This document shows, one piece after another, positions 8,452 through 12,668 of a stretch of 12,668 nucleotides of DNA. The notes beneath the pieces were generated by a model. That model saw only the letters and a list, made by a program, of their open reading frames with translations, searched no databases and was not told where the DNA came from. The translations under genes and the position numbers were made by a program. Within the stretch, counting starts at the first letter, position 1; each line of letters opens with the position of its first letter. The stretch comes from an uncultured beta proteobacterium (GTDB lineage Bacteria > Pseudomonadota > Gammaproteobacteria > Burkholderiales > Rhodocyclaceae), in contig CAIZHL010000092.1 in assembly GCA_903932755.1 (NCBI GenBank), positions 1 through 12,668 on the forward strand, read 5' to 3'.

Positions 8452-9534
8452 ATGGCAACCGTCACACCCTTGCCCTTGCTCGCCATTACCGCCCTGCTGG
8501 CGCTGGCGCTGGCCGGAGTATTGCTCGTCACGGGGCAAACTGCGCCGCAACTGGCTGCCCACCTTGCTTTTGCGCTGGGGGTAATGCCGCTCGTCCTGGC
8601 CGCCCTTGGCTATTTCGTGCCCGTGCTGACGCGCAGCGGTGCAGCAAGTCGCACGGCCGCCTGGGGGCCTCCGATGATGGCGTTGGCTGGGGGAGTGCTC
8701 GCAGTTTCCTCTTTCGCCACAGATTTTTCGGCGACAGGGCTAAGCCTCGCGGCAAGCTTGGCCGGAATTGCGGCGATCAGTCTTGGCGCTTGGACCCTGC
8801 GCAGGGCGCAGCACATGCTCGGTCCGCGCCATCGGGGACTGGATTGGTACCTGGCCGCGCTCGGCTTCCTCCTGCTGGCATTGCTGGCGATCATCCTGAT
8901 GCCTCATTTTCCCGAGCAGCGCAACGCCCTGCGTCTGTTTCACCTTCACGCCAATCTTCTTGGATTCATCGGACTTGCCGCCTTGGGAACCTTGCAGGTG
9001 TTGTTGCCCACCTGCATCGGACAGTCCGACCCGGAAGCGGCGCTGCGTCTGCGGCGCGATGTCGGCTGGGCGGCCGGCAGCGCACTGCTGATTGCTGTCG
9101 GAACGGCGTTGACGCGGCCCGGGCAGGGCGTGGCGGCAGCGCCGGCACTTGCCCTGCTGGGCGCCGTGATCTATGGCGGAGTGGTTCTGCGCACGCTGCA
9201 CGCATGGCGAACCCGATTTGGCTCCGGCCTGGTTCAAGCGCACGGTGCGGCGCCCTCCCTGGTGTCGGCGACACTGGGCCTGCTCGGACTGCTGATACTG
9301 GGAATCGCACATGGTTTCGGCGGCTTGCCGGCGCGCCCTGCTGTGGCCGGATTCGTGATCGCTTTCCTTTTGCCGCTGGTGAGCGGTGCTGCCGCCCAAC
9401 TTTTGCCGACCTGGCTCAGGCCGGGGCCGCAGAGTCCATGGCACCAAGCCCTGCGCGCCAGGCTCTGTCGCTGGGGCGGAGTACGCGGCCTGACCCTGCT
9501 TCTGCTCGGCCTGCTGATCGCCGGATTGCCATGA
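8452..9534 (+). CDS. Polytopic membrane protein resembling heme-copper oxidase subunit I / NnrS-like proteins, function unknown
   Basis: The 360-residue product is almost wholly hydrophobic, with about ten likely membrane helices and short loops. A motif of the form H-x-L-G-x-x-P/G-L-x-P-x-x-x-x-G occurs around residues 37-63 (ending GYFVPVLTRSG) and 164-190 (HLHANLLGFIGLAALGTLQ...). A degenerate copy without histidine lies at about 301-325. The middle copy, with H164 and H166, strongly recalls subunit I of heme-copper oxidases and NnrS. Whether it binds heme is unknown. It is divergent from ccmA. A TACAAT-like -10 lies at 8440-8445, only 6 nt before the ATG, with no ribosome site, so a leaderless transcript is possible. 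The gene is real by length, composition and codon pattern; the functional call is weak. Confidence 0.8.
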   Translation: MATVTPLPLLAITALLALALAGVLLVTGQTAPQLAAHLAFALGVMPLVLAALGYFVPVLTRSGAASRTAAWGPPMMALAGGVLAVSSFATDFSATGLSLAASLAGIAAISLGAWTLRRAQHMLGPRHRGLDWYLAALGFLLLALLAIILMPHFPEQRNALRLFHLHANLLGFIGLAALGTLQVLLPTCIGQSDPEAALRLRRDVGWAAGSALLIAVGTALTRPGQGVAAAPALALLGAVIYGGVVLRTLHAWRTRFGSGLVQAHGAAPSLVSATLGLLGLLILGIAHGFGGLPARPAVAGFVIAFLLPLVSGAAAQLLPTWLRPGPQSPWHQALRARLCRWGGVRGLTLLLLGLLIAGLP

Positions 9535-9632
9535 TCGCCGGCCGGTGGCGGCGATTAAAAATCGGAAAACTTCACCGAAGATGGATTTCGTCATGCATGG
9601 TCATTGCAGCGATTTCGGCCTATATTCCCTTA

Positions 9633-9662
9633 TTGCAGTATCGATTAAAAAAATTGCATAAT
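9633..9662 (+). promoter_or_regulatory. Probable promoter of the small XRE-like gene
   Basis: TTGCAG (9633-9638) and CATAAT (9657-9662) are separated by 18 nt of A/T-rich DNA. They stand 38 nt before the ATG at 9701, which has its own AGGAGA ribosome site (9690-9695). The sequence ATTGCA recurs at 9603, 9632 and 9653, so the promoter may carry repeated operator half-sites for the adjacent DNA-binding protein. Confidence 0.55.
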
Positions 9663-9700
9663 GATTTACCCCCCAACAGCAAAAAAATCAGGAGAACATC

Positions 9701-9919
9701 ATGGCTCGAAAAAAGAAACTTGATTTCAGCGACATCGCAACCGATCGCAAGAAGGTCAACCTCAATCAGAAAGACTTTTGGGCACGGTATGGCGTCACCC
9801 AGTCCGGTGGCTCCCGATATGAATCCGGACGCAATATTCCAAAACCACTGGCAATTCTGCTTTGGCTGCACCGCTCGGGAAAAATCAGTGACAAGGATCT
9901 CCACGACGCAGTGAAGTAG
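9701..9919 (+). CDS. Small XRE-like helix-turn-helix protein (72 residues)
   Basis: A lysine-rich N-terminus (MARKKKLDF) is followed by a helix-turn-helix of the XRE/Cro type at about residues 22-46: NQKDFWARYGVTQSGGSRYE, with SRYESGRNIPKP as the usual end of the recognition helix and its following turn. The last third (AILLWLHRSGKISDKDL) completes a five-helix fold. It has no extra domain, so it is probably a small repressor or an antitoxin-like regulator. No toxin gene lies next to it. The AGGAGA ribosome site is strong and the ATG unambiguous. The gene stands alone between the membrane-protein gene and the tRNA-Lys remnant. It is on the chromosomal side of the att fragment, so it may be core DNA rather than island cargo. 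Confidence 0.83.
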   Translation: MARKKKLDFSDIATDRKKVNLNQKDFWARYGVTQSGGSRYESGRNIPKPLAILLWLHRSGKISDKDLHDAVK

Positions 9920-10077
9920 TACCGCTGTTTGGCGCCGATGGATTGCGCCGGGATTGCCTTGACTTGATCGATGGGCGTGTAGTGGTAGCAGCGACAGCGC
10001 AGGAATGCGGCGCGAGAGAAGCAGGCTTGGCCGACGGAAATCGCAGGTTTTCCCTGGCCCCAGTGATGATTTGCGCC
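9920..10077. other. Non-coding stretch after the XRE-like gene
   Basis: I see no credible gene, RNA gene or repeat in these 158 bases. A long minus-strand open frame spanning 9620-10111 is antisense to the XRE-like gene and has no sensible protein features. The stretch is probably the 3' untranslated part of the XRE-like transcript, ending at the terminator that starts at 10078. Confidence 0.5.
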
Positions 10078-10103
10078 AAAAAAGCTCCGTAAGGAGCTTT
10101 TTT
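10078..10103. terminator. Symmetrical intrinsic terminator
   Basis: An 11-bp perfect stem of six A-T pairs and GCTCC/GGAGC closes on a GTAA loop, with A6 before and T6 after. It can therefore work in both directions. On the plus strand it ends the XRE-like transcript; on the minus strand it would stop anything passing through from the tRNA-Lys side. Confidence 0.88.
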
Positions 10104-10149
10104 CTTGCCATTGCCCTGCGGCGGCGAGTTTGTCGCTGGCGCGCCGGCC

Positions 10150-10190
10150 GAGCGCGGAGAGTTGCCGTTTGGCGGTTGGACTCCGCTCTC
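10150..10190. repeat. Imperfect inverted repeat between two terminators
   Basis: GAGCGCGGAG (10150-10159) pairs with CTCCGCTCTC (10181-10190) at nine of ten positions around a 21-nt loop that holds a further short GCC/GGC pairing. No T tract follows on either strand. It lies between the terminator at 10078-10103 and that at 10221-10250. Its role is unknown; it may be a REP-like intergenic element or chance in GC-rich DNA. Confidence 0.35.
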
Positions 10191-10220
10191 GCTGGCTACG
10201 GCCCGGCTTCGCGGGACACC

Positions 10221-10250
10221 AAAGAAAACGGCCCCCATCGCTGGAGGCCG
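10221..10250 (-). terminator. Intrinsic terminator of the tRNA-Lys gene
   Basis: On the minus strand CGGCCTCCA (10250-10242), a GCGA tetraloop and TGGGGGCCG (10237-10229) form a 9-bp stem with one G-U pair, followed by TTTTCTTT (10228-10221). It starts 9 nt beyond the CCA end of the tRNA-Lys fragment, the normal place for a tRNA terminator. That this signal is kept on the left shows that the left side is the original chromosomal downstream flank. Confidence 0.82.
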
Positions 10251-10259
10251 CTTGAATAC

Positions 10260-10309
10260 TGGTGGGTTGTGAGTGGCTCGAACACTCGACCTACGGATTA
10301 AGAGTCCGT
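10260..10309 (-). tRNA. 3' half of tRNA-Lys(CUU): att site of an integrated element
   Basis: On the minus strand the sequence gives a 5-bp anticodon stem (ACGGA/TCCGT) around loop CTCTTAA with anticodon CTT, a 5-nt variable loop AGGTC, a T arm GAGTG-TTCGAGC-CACTC, the acceptor 3' strand ACAACCC, discriminator A and an encoded CCA at 10262-10260. The pattern stops exactly at the base of the anticodon arm. Upstream (10310 onward) there is no D arm and no GGGTTGT acceptor strand, so this cannot be a working tRNA by itself. A tRNA 3' half abutting a tyrosine integrase is the standard scar of site-specific integration. The 5' half, joined to an element-borne 3' half, should lie at the other end of the element, beyond the window. 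Confidence 0.88.
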
Positions 10310-10319
10310 GAAACTAGCT

Positions 10320-10349
10320 TATTGATGGGTATTGATTGGTATTGCCGGA
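10320..10349 (+). repeat. First set of three tandem 10-bp repeats (possible integrase arm sites)
   Basis: TATTGATGGG, TATTGATTGG and TATTGCCGGA follow one another without gaps, beginning 11 nt inside the att fragment. The first two differ at one base and the third diverges after TATTG. The 10-bp period puts each copy on the same face of the helix. Placement next to the att core and a second similar set nearer the integrase suggests arm-type binding sites for the integrase or its excision factor. Confidence 0.6.
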
Positions 10350-10403
10350 ACACAAGTAAATCTAGTCGCAGAGCGCTTTTACAGATGTAACCGATAATCC
10401 GCA

Positions 10404-10433
10404 TGTTGATTTATGTTGATTGATATTGTATGA
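10404..10433 (+). repeat. Second set of three tandem 10-bp repeats
   Basis: TGTTGATTTA, TGTTGATTGA and TATTGTATGA form another gap-free decamer array related to the set at 10320-10349 by the TRTTGATT core. It overlaps the predicted integrase promoter, so a protein bound here could both build the recombination complex and control the integrase gene. Confidence 0.6.
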
Positions 10434-10434
10434 T
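10406..10434 (+). promoter_or_regulatory. Predicted integrase promoter
   Basis: TTGATT (10406-10411) and TATGAT (10429-10434) are 17 nt apart and match the sigma-70 consensus at 4 and 5 of 6 bases. Transcription would begin near 10441, within the direct repeats of CGGTTACAT, leaving a leader of about 80 nt before the GTG start. That leader could fold by pairing 10449-10458 with 10494-10503. Confidence 0.55.
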
Positions 10435-10522
10435 TCCGGTTACATAGCGGTTACATGGAATGATTTTCGGACCCTCAGCGAAGGGAGTCAATGCCATGTA
10501 ACCCGGTAATCGGGGGCTCAAA

Positions 10523-11914
10523 GTGGCACGGATCAAACTCACGGCGGGACGGGTACGGGACTTTTCCTGCGAGACAGGAAAGCCGCAATCCTTCCTTTGG
10601 GACACCGACGCCCCGGGCCTGGCAATTCGCGCCACCGCCAACGGCGCAAAGTCCTATGTCTTCCAAGGCAAACTCAACTCAGCATCAATTCGAGTCACCA
10701 TTGGCGACGTCAAGTCGTGGGACATCGAAACTGGCGACCATGACCGACCCGGCGCGCGCGAGCAGGCCAGGAAGCTCCAGACCCTGATCGACCAGGGCAT
10801 TGATCCGCGCCAAGCGAAGGCCGAACAACTGGCCGGAGTCGAAGCAAAGCGCGTTGAAGCCGGCCGCAAGGATCTGACCGTCGCCGAACTCTGGAAAATC
10901 TACGTCGAGGCCCGCCGACACAAGTGGAGCGTGCGTCACCAGTTGGACCACGACAACATCGCCAACATTGGCGGGATGGCAGTCAAGCGCGGCAAGAAAG
11001 GGCAGAAGAAAGAGCCCGGATCTTTGGCTACCCTGCTGCCCCTGCGCCTCTCCGGTATCACCAAGGAACGCGTCAAGGCGTGGCTGCGCGACGAGACGGC
11101 GAGGCGCCCGACCCAGGCGGCGCTCGCCTTTCGCCTGCTGCGCGCCTTCCTGAACTGGTGCAACGACACACCGGACTATGCCGGCCTGGCTGCGGCTGAT
11201 GCCTGTTCCGCACGGATGTCGAAAGAGAACATCCCGAAGCAGAAGGCCAAGACCGATTGCCTGCAGCGCGAGCAGCTTCCGGCGTGGTTCGCCGCCGTGG
11301 GCAAGATAAAGAACCCGACCATCGCCAAATACCTGCAAACCCTGCTGCTGACGGGCGCCCGCCGAGAGGAACTGGCCTGGATGAAGTGGGCAGACGTGGA
11401 CTTCAAGTGGAATAGCCTGACCATCCACGACAAGGTAGAAGGCGAGCGCGTGATTCCGCTGACGCCCTACGTTCATGCCTTGCTGACCGAGTTACACACG
11501 ATCAACAACACGCCGCCGAAGCTGAAGAAGATCCGAGGAAAGGAAGTACCGCAGCCGAAGTGGAAGCCGTCAGAGTGGGTGTTCGCCAGCCGTGCTGCTG
11601 CGTCCGGCCGGCTGCAGGAACCGAGCATCCAGCACCGCAAAGCATGCGCTGCCGCCGGCATCGAGGGCATGACGCTGCACGGCCTTCGCCGATCATTCGG
11701 CACCCTGGCGGAATGGGTTGAATGCCCGGCCGGTGTAGCTGCTCAGATCATGGGACACAAGCCGAGCGCTACAGCCGAGAAGCACTACCGTCAACGCCCG
11801 CTTGACCTGCTGCGCGCATGGCATACCAAGATTGAGGCATGGATTCTGGCAGAGGCCGAAATCGAATTCAGCGCCGAGGAAAAGCCCGCGAATGGAGTGC
11901 GGCGCGTGAAGTAA
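10523..11914 (+). CDS. int: Tyrosine recombinase integrase (tRNA-type genomic island / prophage integrase)
   Basis: The 463-residue product catalyses site-specific integration and excision. The N-terminal part (about 1-100) resembles the arm-binding domain of P4-like integrases (GLAIRATANGAKSYVFQGK, then a VTIGD strand, then an AREQARKLQTLIDQGIDP helix). A core-binding helical domain follows at about 117-225. The catalytic domain (about 245-430) has R280 in TGARREEL, a likely K304, H386 and R389 in HGLRRSF, H412 in MGHK and the nucleophile Y422. All expected catalytic residues are present, so the enzyme looks active. The start is GTG at 10523; an upstream in-frame ATG is followed at once by a stop. 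The ribosome site is poor (a G run about 8 nt upstream, which may pair with a preceding CCC), suggesting restrained translation. It is transcribed away from the tRNA fragment. Confidence 0.95.
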   Translation: MARIKLTAGRVRDFSCETGKPQSFLWDTDAPGLAIRATANGAKSYVFQGKLNSASIRVTIGDVKSWDIETGDHDRPGAREQARKLQTLIDQGIDPRQAKAEQLAGVEAKRVEAGRKDLTVAELWKIYVEARRHKWSVRHQLDHDNIANIGGMAVKRGKKGQKKEPGSLATLLPLRLSGITKERVKAWLRDETARRPTQAALAFRLLRAFLNWCNDTPDYAGLAAADACSARMSKENIPKQKAKTDCLQREQLPAWFAAVGKIKNPTIAKYLQTLLLTGARREELAWMKWADVDFKWNSLTIHDKVEGERVIPLTPYVHALLTELHTINNTPPKLKKIRGKEVPQPKWKPSEWVFASRAAASGRLQEPSIQHRKACAAAGIEGMTLHGLRRSFGTLAEWVECPAGVAAQIMGHKPSATAEKHYRQRPLDLLRAWHTKIEAWILAEAEIEFSAEEKPANGVRRVK

Positions 11915-11996
11915 GGATTTCAGTACCGCCGACTGATGGACTCAGGCAAAGCGGGCCAGGAAGGTCGGATCGGTCGCGCCTTGTCGCCTGTGTCGA
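11915..11996. other. Short convergent gap
   Basis: These 82 bases separate the stop codons of two converging genes. No hairpin with a T tract is visible on either strand, so transcripts from the integrase and the zinc-ribbon gene may overlap or end by a factor-dependent route. Confidence 0.4.
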
Positions 11997-12452
11997 TCAC
12001 CGGCGCACGGCAAAGCCCGCTACTGCCTCATAAGCGGCAACGGTATGCTGAGCCCTAAGCAGCCAGAAAGTTCGCCAGTGCATGCCTCTCGGCTTGTTGC
12101 CCTCACCATTGAGCAATCCGGGCTTCCAGCCGAGCCGGCGCCTGATCTTGTTGTACCGCCTGATTGCCCGGTCTTCCTTGGATTCGCGCTGGCTAGCGTA
12201 ATCAAGATTGAGACAGGTCCGGCATGACGCCCTACCAGATCCATGCAGGTAGAGCAGAGCAACCCTGCGTCCGCAGTCCGGACAGAGGAACCACGCCCGA
12301 TACCCACCATAGGTGCATGCCGTCCAGTCCAGCAAAACCGAGCACCCGTTCACAAAGATTTGGGTATCTCCTGGCGTAAGCGTCCACTGTATTCGCCGCG
12401 AATCGATTGAGCCGAAGTAGCTTGTCGTCAGCCTAGTGCTTGATCGCGCCAT
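11997..12452 (-). CDS. Zinc-ribbon protein of unknown function
   Basis: The 151-residue product has a C4 zinc ribbon: C57 and C60 (CPDCGRRV), then C77 and C80 (CRTC), separated by about 16 residues including LYLHGSG. It is followed by DYASQRESKEDR, a basic helix (IRRYNKIRRRLGW) and a conserved-looking GMHWRTFWLLR. The N-terminal 55 residues are rich in aromatics and strands (IQWTLTPGDTQIFVNG). I recognise the pattern as that of small proteins often found in proteobacterial genomic islands and prophages, but no biochemical role is known to me; DNA or RNA binding is an inference from the ribbon and basic helix. The ATG at 12452 has a weak ribosome site. The gene is convergent with the integrase and lies 57 nt downstream of another gene on the same strand. 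Confidence 0.8.
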   Translation of the reverse strand: MARSSTRLTTSYFGSIDSRRIQWTLTPGDTQIFVNGCSVLLDWTACTYGGYRAWFLCPDCGRRVALLYLHGSGRASCRTCLNLDYASQRESKEDRAIRRYNKIRRRLGWKPGLLNGEGNKPRGMHWRTFWLLRAQHTVAAYEAVAGFAVRR

Positions 12453-12509
12453 ACGAAATCATCAGCAAAAATGGACAGTTCGATTTTCTAAATAGCCCTG
12501 AAACGCTTG

Positions 12510-12668
12510 CTACGACTTGTCGCCTTCGATGATTACCTGCATCACGAACGGGTCAAGGAAACCGACAGAGACAAACGCCTCGCTTCGCATGTCTTCCAAG
12601 GCGGTGACGGCTCTCTCGTAAGCCTCGCGTATATCAGGATCACGGATCCCCAATTCAGCCCAACGCAG
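12510..12668 (-). CDS. C-terminal end of an unidentified protein (cut by the right edge)
   Basis: A minus-strand frame enters at the right edge and ends at TAG 12512-12510, giving 52 residues. They include AELGIRDPDIREAYERAV, then LEDMRSEAFVSVGFLDPFV and a short strand ending VIIEGDKS. The mix of charged helix and final beta strand looks like a real protein tail rather than chance: the frame is open without a stop over the whole visible part and uses ordinary codons. I cannot assign a family. It lies 57 nt upstream of the zinc-ribbon gene in the same direction, so the two may form one transcript within the island. Confidence 0.5.
   Translation of the reverse strand: MRWAELGIRDPDIREAYERAVTALEDMRSEAFVSVGFLDPFVMQVIIEGDKS

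Larger units (their letters stand above)
10385..10503. repeat. Four GGTTACAT-type elements in both orientations
   Basis: CGGTTACAT occurs at 10437-10445 and again at 10448-10456, an 11-bp period. Its exact reverse complement ATGTAACCG lies at 10385-10393. A fourth, inverted copy at 10494-10503 (CCATGTAACC) is an exact 10-bp reverse complement of 10449-10458. The inverted copies also share a following TAATC. The copies bracket the predicted integrase start of transcription, which suits an operator for a repressor or excisionase. Confidence 0.62.

Noticed and set aside
9535..9560. Possible terminator after the membrane-protein gene (ATCGCC/GGCGAT hairpin)
   Set aside because: The stem is followed by TAAAAA rather than a T tract on the plus strand, and on the minus strand it leads into coding sequence with no T tract.
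9620..10111. 163-codon minus-strand open frame over the XRE-like gene and the following terminator
   Set aside because: It runs antisense through the XRE-like gene, its promoter and its ribosome site, and it starts inside the terminator stem.
9885..10238. 117-codon minus-strand frame beside the tRNA-Lys fragment
   Set aside because: It covers two terminators and starts within the tRNA-Lys terminator, with no protein features.
10260..10400. A complete tRNA-Lys gene, or one with an intron
   Set aside because: No D arm or matching acceptor 5' strand (GGGTTGT) is present upstream of the anticodon arm on the minus strand within this stretch. The interruption coincides with an integrase att region.
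10320..10433. CRISPR-like array or plasmid iteron origin
   Set aside because: The repeats are only 10 bp, gap-free, few in number and adjacent to an att site. There are no spacers, cas genes or replication gene nearby.
10685..11476. 263-codon minus-strand open frame opposite the integrase
   Set aside because: It is antisense to an integrase with all catalytic residues present.

Overview
The window reads as a chromosome segment of a GC-rich, denitrifying or nitrate-respiring proteobacterium, most likely a betaproteobacterium of the Rhodocyclales type. This is an inference from protein style, codon use and the nap/ccm content, not from a database comparison. It divides into respiratory core DNA (about 1-10259) and the end of an integrated mobile element (about 10260-12668).

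Core, minus strand. The 3' side of the minus-strand cluster holds napD and the first 500 codons of napA (periplasmic nitrate reductase), which runs off the left edge. Upstream of napD is a well-formed anaerobic promoter: an FNR/Anr-type box (1887-1900) about 41 nt before a predicted start site. Before that comes the end of a cytochrome c maturation (System I) operon in the order ccmA-B-C-D-E-F-H-I (8341 down to 1994), closed by a strong intrinsic terminator (1915-1953). The genes overlap by 4-14 nt at every junction except ccmF/ccmH. There a 37-nt gap replaces the expected ccmG (dsbE), the thioredoxin-like heme-ligation reductase, which is absent from this locus. The logic of the neighbourhood is that Ccm makes the c-type cytochromes that feed electrons to NapA, and NapD guards the NapA Tat signal.

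Core, plus strand. Divergent from ccmA is a 360-residue polytopic membrane protein (8452-9534) with a three-fold repeated motif that recalls heme-copper oxidase subunit I or NnrS-like folds; its function is unassigned. It is followed by a 72-residue XRE-like DNA-binding protein with its own promoter and a symmetrical terminator (10078-10103).

Island end. At 10260-10309 lies the 3' half (anticodon arm to CCA) of a minus-strand tRNA-Lys(CUU), still followed by its own terminator (10221-10250) on the chromosomal side. The 5' half is missing. On the truncated side begins a tyrosine-recombinase integrase gene (10523-11914). It is preceded by an organised regulatory and attachment region: two groups of three 10-bp repeats, four copies of a GGTTACAT-type element in both orientations, and a plausible promoter inside them. 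Beyond the integrase, convergent to it, are a small zinc-ribbon protein of unknown function (11997-12452) and the C-terminal end of another unknown gene (12510-12668) cut by the window edge. The rest of the element, and the reconstituted tRNA-Lys, should lie to the right.
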